DNA from: Secundilactobacillus collinoides DSM 20515 = JCM 1123
GTDB taxonomy: Bacteria; Bacillota; Bacilli; Lactobacillales; Lactobacillaceae
Length of the DNA: 64,000 nt
NCBI RefSeq assembly: GCF_001435975.1
Contig: NZ_AYYR01000029.1
Location: forward strand, 36,102-100,101
Direction of reading: 5' to 3'
Shown here: positions 54,802 to 63,644 of the stretch, piece after piece
Numbering within the stretch: the stretch's first letter is position 1
Layout of the letters: every line of letters starts with the position of its first letter
The notes under the pieces: model-generated
Told to the model about the DNA's origin: nothing
Seen by the model: only the letters and a program-made list of their open reading frames with translations
The model's database searches: none
Position numbers and translations under genes: made by a program

Positions 54802-56121
54802 ATGAAGAAGCAGAAAAAACCCGAAACAAGACAGCAGACGAGACTCTTTATTAATGAGCTCGTCACCTTTGCGATACTTTTTGCCACCCTTGGTTTCGTG
54901 GTTTACTTCTTCTTTAACCAGTCGATTTATACCAATATTGATCAGGGATTGCGTGGGCAGGAGCGTCAAATCTTGCGGAACACGCCGACCCCGAAAATGG
55001 AGCATCGAACAGCCAGTTCAGTAACGGATCCAAAGGCTAAGCGGTCACCATCAGCTTCCGGACCGTTTCGGTCAAACATCATTGTGTTCAACAGCAAGGG
55101 TAAAATTATGAACGCGGCGATGCTTGGCGAACGGAATTATGGACTTTTAAAAAAGGCCCAACTGATCAAAAAGAACCTGAATAAAGTTGAGGATCTCTCT
55201 TTGACATCTGATGAAATTACCAGCCATTTTCGGACGATTTTGATCAAGGTACCGAAGAGCAACAGTAACCCAGTGTATGCTGGACGTTACGTGATGGTCA
55301 TGGAATCTATCGATGCTGATCTAATGGCCATCAACAGTTTCAGATCAGCATTAATGGTTACCCTGATCTTCTTCTGGGTACTCGCTATCCTGATTTCTTA
55401 CTTATTATCACGTTGGAGCATGGGGCCAATCATTACGGCTTGGCGCAAACAACGCGACTTTAGTGCTAACGCTGCCCATGAATTACGAACGCCGCTGACG
55501 GTGATTCAAAACCAGTTGGAGTTCCTGCTGACGCAGCCAAAATCTCGAATCGTTGACCAAGTTGATGAAGTGTCGACCGCGCTGGATGAAGTTCGGCACA
55601 TGCAGACCTTAACGAGTCGGTTATTGACACTAGCTCGTTCAGACTCAAACGTGACTCAATTTAACCCGCAATCAGTCGATCTGCACCCCTGGTTTACAGA
55701 TATTCTGCGGCCGTATGTCGAAATCGCCAACAGCCAGCAAAAATCATTTGCTGCAAACGTGACGGCGGAGGGCAAAGCGCAGCTGGATACGGATCTGATT
55801 CGCCAACTGTTAGTCATCCTACTGGATAATGCCATCAAATACACGCCGGAAAACGGTCGTATGGGCGTGGACGTGACTAGAGTGAAGGATACTGTGCAAA
55901 TTGCAGTATCCGATACAGGAGCGGGAATCTCGGACGAAGATAAGCCAAAGGTCTTCGACAGATTCTACAGAACAGATAAATCAAGAAACTCAAAAACAGG
56001 CGGCAACGGCTTAGGCCTAGCCATCGCACAGTGGGTGGTGCAACAACACCACGGCAAGCTAACGATTAAAGATAACCAGCCAACGGGGGCAATATTTGTG
56101 GCTAGTTTGGCAATTAAGTAG
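54802..56121 (+). CDS. ciaH: Sensor histidine kinase (CiaH-like)
   Basis: 439 residues. Two membrane helices (residues about 17-38 and 180-200) enclose an extracellular loop of about 140 residues. Then come the phosphoacceptor His in NAAHELRTPLTVIQNQLEFLL (about residue 231), N box LLDNAIKYTPENGR, G1 DTGAGISDED, F box FDRFYR and G2 GGNGLGLAIA. It partners the regulator upstream; in related bacteria CiaRH answers cell envelope stress. The TAG stop begins hairpin copy 8. Confidence 0.87.
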   Translation: MKKQKKPETRQQTRLFINELVTFAILFATLGFVVYFFFNQSIYTNIDQGLRGQERQILRNTPTPKMEHRTASSVTDPKAKRSPSASGPFRSNIIVFNSKGKIMNAAMLGERNYGLLKKAQLIKKNLNKVEDLSLTSDEITSHFRTILIKVPKSNSNPVYAGRYVMVMESIDADLMAINSFRSALMVTLIFFWVLAILISYLLSRWSMGPIITAWRKQRDFSANAAHELRTPLTVIQNQLEFLLTQPKSRIVDQVDEVSTALDEVRHMQTLTSRLLTLARSDSNVTQFNPQSVDLHPWFTDILRPYVEIANSQQKSFAANVTAEGKAQLDTDLIRQLLVILLDNAIKYTPENGRMGVDVTRVKDTVQIAVSDTGAGISDEDKPKVFDRFYRTDKSRNSKTGGNGLGLAIAQWVVQQHHGKLTIKDNQPTGAIFVASLAIK

Positions 56122-56260
56122 AGTGTGGAAGAAGCCAGAGTGTGGAAGCAGGCGGTTAAGGAGTGGAGCCTAAGGGACTTCGACCCAAAAAGGCCGGGCC
56201 TGCCTTTTTGGGTCGAAGTCCCTTAGGTGCAACTCCTTGCCTGCTGGAACACGTTTCGGC
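56119..56260 (+). repeat. Long nested hairpin element, copy 8, with duplicated 5' end
   Basis: TAGAGTGTGGAAGAAGCCA then again GAGTGTGGAAGCAGGCGG ... TGCCTGCTGGAACACGTTTCGGC. Apex GCCTAAGGGACTTCGACCCA and complement. It begins at the kinase stop; the first 18 bases are repeated. Confidence 0.85.
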
Positions 56261-56289
56261 TATAAGAAATAACCCCACAACCAAGGCAG

Positions 56290-56405
56290 CACTCAAAACA
56301 AATCAATTACAAACAAAAAACCACAAAACAAAAAGGCCACAAAACAGCAAAACCATGAAACTAAAAGGCCAAAAGGCCACAAAACCACAAAACCACAAAC
56401 CACAA
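56290..56405 (+). repeat. Irregular CAAAAC/CCACAAAA-rich tract
   Basis: Repeats of CCACAAAAC, AAAAGGCCA and CAAAAC fill this stretch with almost no T. It follows hairpin copy 8 as the heptamer array follows copy 1. No gene. Confidence 0.65.
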
Positions 56406-56437
56406 AACGCCAACCGGGGACAGGCACAAACACTCAC

Positions 56438-56476
56438 AAAGCCAGGAAACCCCAAAAATCAAGGGTCCCTGGCTTT
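56438..56476 (+). terminator. Hairpin before the matrixin gene
   Basis: AAAGCCAGG / CCTGGCTTT with inner ACCC/GGGT; weak T tract (TTTAATGG). Possible terminator for the kinase operon. Confidence 0.5.
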
Positions 56477-56535
56477 AATGGTTTAATCATCCCAGATGGC
56501 CAACACCCAACACCCACAAAGGAGGAACGCCCAAA

Positions 56536-57213
56536 GTGAAAAGAAAACACTGGCTCGCATGGCTCACCGCCATCGTCGTTTTATTTGTGCCCACAACATT
56601 GGATCTAAAACCAGCACCAGTTAATCTAAGAGCGAAGGGCGAGCAGCTGATTGCTAAGTGGCTGCCAACTTCGACGACGCAGACAAAGTCGCAGGAAAAA
56701 AGCGATACTAGTGACAAGACGCCGATCGAATCCATTGTGCAGGGCAAAACGTTATCAAATACTTACTACTACCACTTCGCCGCCAACATGCCGAGTAACG
56801 CCAAGCAAATGTTTGAGGATGCGGTTGCGACCTATAATGCGACCGGTGTTGTTCATCTGGTAGCGGGCGAAGGGACAGCAAAAGAGAATCGAATCACCTT
56901 CTTCGTTTACAGTAAGGCAACGAGTACGGCTTCGCAGGGGATGATTGAATCTGGTCACGGCGGACCGAAAATCATTGAACGAACCGGCTGGGGCGCCTAT
57001 ACTGTAAATCATGCACGGGCGGGATTAAACGTGAAGTACCCGCAAATGGCAATTAAAAAGTCAGTCGCTGTCCATGAATTAGGGCATGCCTTGGGACTGG
57101 ACCACAGTGCCAGTCTATCATCGGTCATGTACCCAGTTGACCACGGCCGCAGTGTCTTGTCGAAAATGGACATTAACGCTTTGAAATCAATTTATCCTGA
57201 AAGCTCAAGGTGA
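56536..57213 (+). CDS. Matrixin-like zinc metalloprotease, secreted or anchored
   Basis: 225 residues. Signal/anchor helix at residues about 5-22 (WLAWLTAIVVLFVPTTL). The zinc site VAVHELGHALGLDHS (HExxHxxGxxH) and the Met-turn SVMYP mark the M10 matrixin group. The catalytic domain covers residues about 75-225 with no propeptide visible. Lactobacillar members are small cell-surface proteases of unknown target. GTG 56536 follows AAAGGAGG by 10 bases. The channel gene starts 8 bases after the stop. Confidence 0.85.
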   Translation: MKRKHWLAWLTAIVVLFVPTTLDLKPAPVNLRAKGEQLIAKWLPTSTTQTKSQEKSDTSDKTPIESIVQGKTLSNTYYYHFAANMPSNAKQMFEDAVATYNATGVVHLVAGEGTAKENRITFFVYSKATSTASQGMIESGHGGPKIIERTGWGAYTVNHARAGLNVKYPQMAIKKSVAVHELGHALGLDHSASLSSVMYPVDHGRSVLSKMDINALKSIYPESSR

Positions 57214-57221
57214 CAATTATC

Positions 57222-58067
57222 ATGAAGACGAGTACAACGTCAAAATGGCTTTTGTTTTATCATATTATGGTCAGTTTCTTCGTGTTTCTTTCAGCGGGAC
57301 TGGCACTCACGATTATGTTCAGCCCATCCGTGTCACCATGGATCCACCAGCTGAATACGTCGGTGTGGGTGATTTTCGTTATTGATTACCTTGTTCGACT
57401 GCTTCGCACGCCGAATCGGAAGTGGTTCTTAGTGGATAACATTTTGGACCTGATTGGGATTATTCCCATGCACCCCGTGTTTGCGCTGTTTCGACTTAGT
57501 CGGTTAATGCGGATCATTAAGGTGCACCATATTATTTGGCATCTCGGCATCTCTGGTAAATGGAGCCGCAGCTTTCACCGTTTTCTCTATGACACGGGCT
57601 TCATTTATTTGATCACAATCAGTGTTGTCATCATTTGTGTGAGCGCTTGGCTGTTTTCCATCGCGGAGCACCAGTCGTTGTCACAAGCAATGTGGTGGGC
57701 CGTTACGACCGCCACGACCGTTGGGTACGGGGATGATTTCCCGAAAACAGGACTGGGTAAAGTCATTGCCACCGCGCTGATGTTTGGTGGTGTTGGTTTT
57801 ATTGGTTTGTTAACGTCACAGATTACCGAGTTCTTTACGGACCGGGCCACTGTGACGACCACCAACGAACCTACCATGCAGGATCTGAGCAATCAGATTC
57901 AGATGCTGACGAAGGAAGTTCGCCGGCTGCAGCGTAAGGTTGATCGTCAATCAGCAGGTGTTAAACCAAAAACAAAAGTTAAGCCGAAGCCTAAGGGTAA
58001 ACCAAAGCCAAAGACAGCGCCAAAGCCTAAGCCGGGTAGTAAGACGCCCGCTAAGGCGAAGCGTTGA
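57222..58067 (+). CDS. Voltage-gated-like potassium channel protein
   Basis: 281 residues. Membrane helices in the first 200 residues, with an S4-like charged segment (FRLSRLMRIIKVHHI) and the K+ selectivity filter TATTVGYGDDFPKTG (about residue 170). A coiled segment (QDLSNQIQMLTKEVRRLQRKVDRQ) follows, then an unusual Lys/Pro tail (residues about 246-281) of repeated KPK. The coil probably drives tetramer assembly; the tail may bind acidic lipid or nucleic acid. ATG 57222 has AAGGTGA upstream. Likely cotranscribed with the matrixin gene. Confidence 0.87.
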   Translation: MKTSTTSKWLLFYHIMVSFFVFLSAGLALTIMFSPSVSPWIHQLNTSVWVIFVIDYLVRLLRTPNRKWFLVDNILDLIGIIPMHPVFALFRLSRLMRIIKVHHIIWHLGISGKWSRSFHRFLYDTGFIYLITISVVIICVSAWLFSIAEHQSLSQAMWWAVTTATTVGYGDDFPKTGLGKVIATALMFGGVGFIGLLTSQITEFFTDRATVTTTNEPTMQDLSNQIQMLTKEVRRLQRKVDRQSAGVKPKTKVKPKPKGKPKPKTAPKPKPGSKTPAKAKR

Positions 58068-58118
58068 TTGCTGATAATCCAAAGCCGGCAAAACCATTAC
58101 TTCGCATTAATAGACAAC

Positions 58119-58162
58119 AAAAAAGACTAACCGCCTTCACATAAGGAGCGGTTAGTCTTTTT
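58119..58162. terminator. Bidirectional terminator
   Basis: AAAAAGACTAACCGC / GCGGTTAGTCTTTTT between convergent genes. Confidence 0.9.
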
Positions 58163-58210
58163 AATGATGCAATCGAGTTTAAGTACGATTTTTATTAATG
58201 TGAATACTTT

Positions 58211-58612
58211 TTAGTACCAGTGATGAGCAACCCAGAACTTCTTAGCTTTTGTCCAAGTGCCGTAACGACCCTTAACGTAGGTGTTAGCTGTTTTTTCTTG
58301 GTTAACTGGTGATAAGTTACCCTTGAGGTAAGAGATCAATAATTGATAACGGCCGTAACAATTTCCGTTACGTGCAGTATAGCTATAACTTGATTCATGA
58401 TAGGCAATCCAGTTTTTAGCAGACTTTTGAGTTGATGACAAGCCTGAATTAATCGCCTTGATTTCCTTTTTTTGAGTGGCGGTCAGCTTTGTTGAGGCTT
58501 GCGCAGTTGTTGGTTCGTTGTTGAAGTTTGATGCGGTATCAGTAACCATACCTGCGGTGAAGCCGAATACTAATAAGAATGCAGTAACTAGTTTTATGTG
58601 AATTTTTGACAT
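58211..58612 (-). CDS. Small secreted Apf-like (lytic transglycosylase-like) protein
   Basis: 133 residues. Signal peptide of about 39 residues ending near TTAQAS. The rest matches the C-terminal domain of aggregation-promoting factors: KNWIAYHESSYSYTARNGNCYGRYQLLISYLKGNLSPVNQEKTANTYVKGRYGTWTKAKKFWVAHHWY, with the Glu of YHESS at the transglycosylase-like catalytic position. It lacks the LysM or long linker of larger Apf proteins. A candidate cre site lies upstream at 58730. Probably acts on cell wall glycan during growth. Confidence 0.82.
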   Translation of the reverse strand: MSKIHIKLVTAFLLVFGFTAGMVTDTASNFNNEPTTAQASTKLTATQKKEIKAINSGLSSTQKSAKNWIAYHESSYSYTARNGNCYGRYQLLISYLKGNLSPVNQEKTANTYVKGRYGTWTKAKKFWVAHHWY

Positions 58613-58729
58613 TGTATAACTCCCTATCCGATTTAATTAACTGTGATAAGCATACACGGATAATGTTTCAGTTATATTAATAGGCGGTTACTATGCCGTT
58701 AAATGATTGAAATGTTTTTGTCATATTCG

Positions 58730-58743
58730 TGAAAACGCTCACT
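58730..58743. promoter_or_regulatory. Candidate cre (CcpA) site
   Basis: TGAAAACGCTCACT fits TGWAANCGNTNWCA except the last base. It lies in the gap between the Apf-like gene (118 bases away) and the GntR gene (117 bases away); either could be controlled. Confidence 0.45.
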
Positions 58744-58859
58744 TGTTGGCGGTTCCAAGTGTGAAATCTTCAAGCTTTATCCACAAAAATATCACCTTTG
58801 TCGGTTAAAATAGAGTTAGGTAAATAATCGCATAGGACAAAATTGAGAAGGTGAATAAA

Positions 58860-59489
58860 GTGGTAACAAACCGACAAAGAGTTTATGTGAGCCTAAAGCA
58901 AGATATTATGAATGGGACACTTCGCAGCGGTGAAATGATTGCTGACCGCCCATTAGCTGAAAAGTATCAAGTGAGCAGAACCCCTGTCAGAGAAGCCATT
59001 CAGCAATTAAAAGCGGAGGGCTTCTTGGAAGTTGAACCAAACATTGGTACCCGGGTGGCGATGGTGCAGGAAGATCGCATTCCGGCAACTTACGAATTAC
59101 TGGGGCGCATTGAACAGGGCGGGGTTGAATTACTGAGTAACGTGTTGCCAAAATTGATCGCGCCGTTAACGCAATTAAATGACGCGTACCGTGATGCCAT
59201 TGAAAAGAGTTTGTGGCAAGAAGCGATGAACATTGACAGAGAATTCCATCAGGTGATGCTGCGTCGAAGTCCGAGCAACTATGCCAGCAAATTTGCTGAT
59301 ATATTACGTGTTCAGTTGCGACCCACGGAATCTCGGTATTATCAACGTCAATTTCCAAAAAAAATCGAAGCGGTTGAAGATCACGCCGCACTGATTGCGC
59401 TGCTGACGAATGGTAAACAAGCTGAGGCTGGCCGGTTAGCACGACGGCACCGAATGAAACAGGCAAAAGTGTTACGAAAAATGCTTTAG
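58860..59489 (+). CDS. GntR family regulator, FCD type
   Basis: 209 residues. Winged HTH in VYVSLKQDIMNGTLRSGEMIADRPLAEKYQVSRTPVREAIQQLKAEGFLEVEPNIGTRV, then an all-helical FCD effector domain with His residues (DREFHQVMLRR, EDHAALIALL) that usually bind a metal and an organic acid. GTG 58860 is best spaced from GAGAAGG; GTG 58851 is in frame. It may regulate the opuC operon 290 bases downstream, but this is not certain. Confidence 0.85.
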   Translation: MVTNRQRVYVSLKQDIMNGTLRSGEMIADRPLAEKYQVSRTPVREAIQQLKAEGFLEVEPNIGTRVAMVQEDRIPATYELLGRIEQGGVELLSNVLPKLIAPLTQLNDAYRDAIEKSLWQEAMNIDREFHQVMLRRSPSNYASKFADILRVQLRPTESRYYQRQFPKKIEAVEDHAALIALLTNGKQAEAGRLARRHRMKQAKVLRKML

Positions 59490-59779
59490 TCGCCGCATAA
59501 GTGCCAAGAGAAGGGGTTGCTCACGCAGCTCTTTTTTTATGGTGTACCGCAGTCCTTATTTTGTCGGCGGCCAACTCGGTAACGCGCGGAAATTTCTGCA
59601 TCCACTGGGCAAATATGCTGACTTCCGTGTGACCAAGGCCATAATCTGTAGTGCCGAACAACGGACAGTTTTGTGAATATGCCTATACCACTTTTTTGCA
59701 TTGGGTAACAAGTCTACGTTACAATGTAGTAAGAACATGCACATTAAATTTATAAAAATCGACCCCGGTTTACGAGAGG

Positions 59780-61024
59780 ATGGAAGTGACGACTTTGTTT
59801 TTAACAATGGAACATCTAAACAAGACCTATAGCGGCGGAAAAGTCGCGGTTGAAGATTTTAATTTGGAAATTGAAAAAGGGGAGTTTGTGTGTTTTATCG
59901 GAACTTCAGGTTCTGGTAAAACAACAACCATGCGGATGATCAACCGTATGTTACAACAGACTTCCGGTACCATTGAGCTGGATGGTAAGGATATCAGCGA
60001 AATGGACCCGGTGAAACTGCGGCGAAAAATCGGCTACGTGATTCAAAATATCGGGCTGATGCCGCACATGACCATCCGGCAGAATATTACCATCGTGCCG
60101 AGATTGCTAAAGTGGTCGCAGGAGAAGATGAACGAACGGGCTAAAGAAATGATCAAACTGGTAGAACTGCCAGAAGAATTTCTCGACCGTTATCCGTCTG
60201 AGCTCTCTGGTGGTCAGCAGCAACGGATCGGTGTTGTCCGGGCCTTGGCCGCTGATCAGGATCTCATTTTGATGGATGAACCGTTTGGTGCCTTGGACCC
60301 GATCACCCGTGAAGCCTTGCAAGATTTAGTTAAGGATCTGCAGGAACGGTTAGGGAAAACGATTATTTTCGTGACCCATGATATGGATGAAGCCCTGAAT
60401 TTAGCAACGAAAATTGTCGTCATGGATGATGGCAAAATTATGCAGGTGGCAACGCCCGATGAAATTTTGCGGCATCCAGCTAATGCATTCGTTGAAAATC
60501 TGTTGGGACACGACCGGTTGATCCAGGCTCGGCCGAGTATTACTACTGTTGGTCAAGTCATGCTCAAAAACGTGGCTTCGATCACCCCTGATCGGCTACT
60601 GAAAGAAGCCTTGAAAACCATGCATGATCGGCGAGTTGATTCACTGCTGGTCACCGACAGCGGCGGCACGTTGAAGGGATATATGGATATTGAAGATATC
60701 GACTATAACTTTAAAACGGCTACCAGTGTGGGTGACGTTATGCATTCGGATGTCTTTTACGTGTCATCAGATTCGCTGATCCGGGATACCGTTGAACGGA
60801 TTCTGAAACGTGGCTTTAAAAACGTGCCGGTGGTTGATAGAAATCATCATTTGGTCGGCATCGTGACCCGGGCCGCCCTTGTGGATATTGTGTACGACGC
60901 GCTTTGGGGTGACGATGACAAGAAAGACACTGATGGTTCAGATACAAAGAGCGCAACGGCGGCTAAATTGTCGCAATCTCAAGAGACGGCGGACGATGAC
61001 GGGCAAGGTGGTGATGCCAAATGA
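59780..61024 (+). CDS. opuCA: Glycine betaine/carnitine/choline ABC transporter ATP-binding protein
   Basis: 414 residues. Walker [11 protein letters not shown]-loop [12 protein letters not shown], signature [15 protein letters not shown], Walker [15 protein letters not shown]-loop VTHDMDEA, then two CBS domains (residues about 255-375), the ionic strength sensor of OpuA/OpuC ATPases. A low-complexity acidic tail ends it. Start uncertain: ATG 59780, or TTG 59795 / ATG 59810, which begin the conserved [10 protein letters not shown]. First gene of opuCABCD. Confidence 0.92.
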   Translation: MEVTTLFLTMEHLNKTYSGGKVAVEDFNLEIEKGEFVCFIGTSGSGKTTTMRMINRMLQQTSGTIELDGKDISEMDPVKLRRKIGYVIQNIGLMPHMTIRQNITIVPRLLKWSQEKMNERAKEMIKLVELPEEFLDRYPSELSGGQQQRIGVVRALAADQDLILMDEPFGALDPITREALQDLVKDLQERLGKTIIFVTHDMDEALNLATKIVVMDDGKIMQVATPDEILRHPANAFVENLLGHDRLIQARPSITTVGQVMLKNVASITPDRLLKEALKTMHDRRVDSLLVTDSGGTLKGYMDIEDIDYNFKTATSVGDVMHSDVFYVSSDSLIRDTVERILKRGFKNVPVVDRNHHLVGIVTRAALVDIVYDALWGDDDKKDTDGSDTKSATAAKLSQSQETADDDGQGGDAK

Positions 61025-61650
61025 TGCACTTCTTATCAGTCTATGGCTGGCAATTATTGTATAAAACTTGGCAGCATATCTACATTTCAGCCATTTCGCT
61101 TGGACTAGGGGTCATTGTGGCAGTTCCCGTTGGTATTTTACTGACGAGAGCGAAAAAAGTCGCTAACGTGGTAATTTCGATTGCCAGCATGCTCCAAACG
61201 ATTCCAGTTTTGGCGCTGCTAGCGTTCATGATTCCGATTTTTGGGATCGGCGCTATTCCCGCCATTGTCGCCCTGTTCATTTACTCGTTACTGCCAATTT
61301 TGCGAAACACCTATCTTGGGATGGACGGTGTGAGTCCGACCCTGCGCGATGCAGCAAAGGGTATGGGGATGACGAACTGGCAATCCATCATCAAGGTTGA
61401 AGTCCCGCTGGCAGCACCGGTCATCATGGCGGGTATCCGACTCTCAGCCACCTACGTGATTGCCTGGGCTGCGTTGGCGTCCTACATTGGCGCTGGCGGA
61501 TTAGGGGATTTCATTTTCAATGGGTTGAATCTGTATCGGACCGACCTGATCCTCGGTGGGTCAATTCCCGTTATTTTACTGGCCCTGATCACCGATTTTC
61601 TGCTGGGTAAATTGGAACTCGCACTGACGCCCAAAACGGCACATGCTTAA
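61021..61650 (+). CDS. opuCB: Osmoprotectant ABC transporter permease
   Basis: 209 residues, five to six helices, with the coupling loop [33 protein letters not shown] and [23 protein letters not shown] end ([19 protein letters not shown]). It forms half of the channel with OpuCD. The start overlaps the opuCA stop (ATGA). Confidence 0.9.
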   Translation: MMHFLSVYGWQLLYKTWQHIYISAISLGLGVIVAVPVGILLTRAKKVANVVISIASMLQTIPVLALLAFMIPIFGIGAIPAIVALFIYSLLPILRNTYLGMDGVSPTLRDAAKGMGMTNWQSIIKVEVPLAAPVIMAGIRLSATYVIAWAALASYIGAGGLGDFIFNGLNLYRTDLILGGSIPVILLALITDFLLGKLELALTPKTAHA

Positions 61651-61663
61651 GGAGGGCTGATCA

Positions 61664-62596
61664 ATGAAACGATTTAAACGTTGGCTGATCTTGCTCCTTG
61701 TGTCGGTGCTTGGACTTACCAGTCTGAGCGGATGCGGCTTTCCCGGACTTTCCAGTTCGACTAAAGACACGGTGCGGATCGCCTCACAAAACACGACTGA
61801 ACAACAGATTATGTCCTACATGCTGCAGAATATGATTGAGCATTACACGAATTTACACACGACCATTATTAACAATCTAGGTTCCGGGACCGTCAGTTTT
61901 AATGCCTTGAAAAATAATCAGGCAGATATTTCGGCCATTCGGTATATCGGGACTGACCTGACCACCATCATGGGAAAGTCGGCGGACCGAAACGCGGCGC
62001 GAGCTACCAAGACTGTTAAAAAGGCTTTTAATAAACAGTATCATATGACTTACTTTCCAACGTATGGTTTTTCGGATACCTACCAGTTCATGGTTACTCA
62101 GAAAACGGCTAAGAAGTATCATTTGAACACCGTGAGCGACATGAAGAAGGAGGCCCCTAAGATGAGCGTTGGGGTCGATCAAATTTGGCTGAACCGTAAA
62201 GGCGACGGTTATGATGGGTTTCAAAAGACCTATGGCTATAGTTTCGGTTCCATTCACCCAATGCAAATTGGGCTGGTCTACGATGCGGTGGCTGTCGGCA
62301 AGATGGATGCTGTTTTAGGCTATTCTACGGATGGCCGGATCAACAGTTATCATTTGAAGCTGCTGAAGGATAATAAACATTTCTTCCCGCCATACACCGC
62401 AAGTGCGGTTGCGACCAACGCTATCTTGAAGAAGCACCCGCAACTTAAACCGATTATCAACAAGTTAGACGGTAAGATCAACTTGAAGACCATGCAGAAG
62501 CTGAACTATCAAGTGGATAATAATTTGAAAGAACCTGAAGTTGTGGCCAAACAATTTTTGGAGAAGCACAACTACTTTGAAGGGGGGAACAACTAA
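61664..62596 (+). CDS. opuCC: Osmoprotectant-binding lipoprotein
   Basis: 310 residues. Lipobox LTSLSGC (Cys about residue 25). OpuAC-type binding domain with VRIASQNTTEQQIMSYMLQNMIEHYTN and YSTDGRINSYHLKLLKDNKHFFPPY, the conserved C-terminal lobe. It binds betaine, carnitine or choline outside the membrane. AAGGAGGG lies before ATG 61664. Confidence 0.9.
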   Translation: MKRFKRWLILLLVSVLGLTSLSGCGFPGLSSSTKDTVRIASQNTTEQQIMSYMLQNMIEHYTNLHTTIINNLGSGTVSFNALKNNQADISAIRYIGTDLTTIMGKSADRNAARATKTVKKAFNKQYHMTYFPTYGFSDTYQFMVTQKTAKKYHLNTVSDMKKEAPKMSVGVDQIWLNRKGDGYDGFQKTYGYSFGSIHPMQIGLVYDAVAVGKMDAVLGYSTDGRINSYHLKLLKDNKHFFPPYTASAVATNAILKKHPQLKPIINKLDGKINLKTMQKLNYQVDNNLKEPEVVAKQFLEKHNYFEGGNN

Positions 62597-63246
62597 TGCA
62601 AAATATGAATCTATGGCAACAGTTGATCTATTACTATCAGCATAACGGGTCCTATGTGTTAGCCCAGTTCTCCCGGCACTTTTTGATTTCTATCTATGGT
62701 GTGTTGATTGCCGCAGTCGTTGGGATTCCAATCGGTATTTTCATTGCCCATCATGGTAAGCTCAGCGGTGTGGTTATTGGGATAGCGAACGTCATTCAAA
62801 CCATTCCGTCATTGGCCATGTTATCAATCATCATGATTGGTCTTGGCTTGGGTGTGAATACGGTTATCGTGACGGTTTTCTTGTACGCACTGTTGCCCAT
62901 CATCAAAAATACGGATACGGGGATGCGAAACGTTGATGCCAGTGTCTTAGATTCAGGTAAGGGCATGGGTATGACCAGGTGGCAACTTTTGCGCTTGGTG
63001 GAACTGCCGCTCTCGCTATCGGTGATTATGGCTGGCTTGCGAAACGCCCTGGTGCTCGCCATCGGAATCACAGCTATCGGGACTTTCGTTGGCGCTGGTG
63101 GCCTTGGGGATATCATTATCCGTGGAACAAATGCCACAAACGGCAGTGCCATTATCTTGGCAGGTGCGTTACCAACTGCCCTGATGGCAATCGTGGTTGA
63201 CCTCATATTAGCTTGGGTGGAAAAAAAGGCGGATCCAACAACCTAG
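62596..63246 (+). CDS. opuCD: Osmoprotectant ABC transporter permease
   Basis: 216 residues with the coupling loop LDSGKGMGMTRWQLLRLVELPLSLSVIMAGLRNALVLAIGITAIGTFVGAGGLGDIII. Second permease half. Its start shares one base with the opuCC stop (TAATG). TAG stop is the first three bases of hairpin copy 9. Confidence 0.9.
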   Translation: MQNMNLWQQLIYYYQHNGSYVLAQFSRHFLISIYGVLIAAVVGIPIGIFIAHHGKLSGVVIGIANVIQTIPSLAMLSIIMIGLGLGVNTVIVTVFLYALLPIIKNTDTGMRNVDASVLDSGKGMGMTRWQLLRLVELPLSLSVIMAGLRNALVLAIGITAIGTFVGAGGLGDIIIRGTNATNGSAIILAGALPTALMAIVVDLILAWVEKKADPTT

Positions 63247-63367
63247 AGTGTGGAGAAAGGCGTTTAAGGAGCGGAGCAGAAGGGACTCTGAGCCGAAAAG
63301 TCCGGGCCTGACTTTTTGGCTCAGAGTCCCTTCTGCAGGAGCTCCTTGCCTTTCGGAACACGTTTCG
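63244..63367 (+). repeat. Long nested hairpin element, copy 9 (best preserved)
   Basis: TAGAGTGTGGAGAAAGGCG ... TGCCTTTCGGAACACGTTTCG. Three nested helices: GTGT/ACAC with GAAAGGC/GCCTTTC; AAGGAGC/GCTCCTT; AGAAGGGACTCTGAGCC and its complement. Confidence 0.9.
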
Positions 63368-63491
63368 ACGCCAAGAAAGCAAACCACGAATGCAGCCTGA
63401 ATCTCCGAAAATAATAAAGGAGCAATCATCGTACGAAAACAAGCATTCTAAAAATGCCAAATACCGACAAGCAACTCACAGTTCACAACGC

Positions 63492-63541
63492 AAAGCTCTG
63501 CCAGATACATAAAGATGTAAAAGTTATCTGGCAGAGCTTTT
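63492..63541 (+). terminator. Terminator of opuCABCD
   Basis: AAAGCTCTGCCAGATA / TATCTGGCAGAGCTTT stem, then TTGCTC. Confidence 0.8.
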
Positions 63542-63605
63542 GCTCTCTCATCAAGTAACACCCTGCGTCAAAAGTCCAAATAAAATAATTAATTTTAAAA
63601 ACCTA

Positions 63606-63634
63606 TTGACAGAACCATGTCGGATGCTTATATT
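63606..63634 (+). promoter_or_regulatory. Promoter of the last T-box unit
   Basis: TTGACA (63606-63611), 17-bp spacer, TATATT (63629-63634). Confidence 0.8.
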
Positions 63635-63644
63635 AAATAGTAAT

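Noticed and set aside
59556..59807. 83-codon reverse frame before opuCA
   Set aside because: It overlaps the start of opuCA and the region where its promoter should lie; composition is not protein-like.
11616..63367. Hairpin elements as insertion sequences
   Set aside because: They are under 145 bases with no coding capacity and no visible target duplication; a non-autonomous element remains possible.
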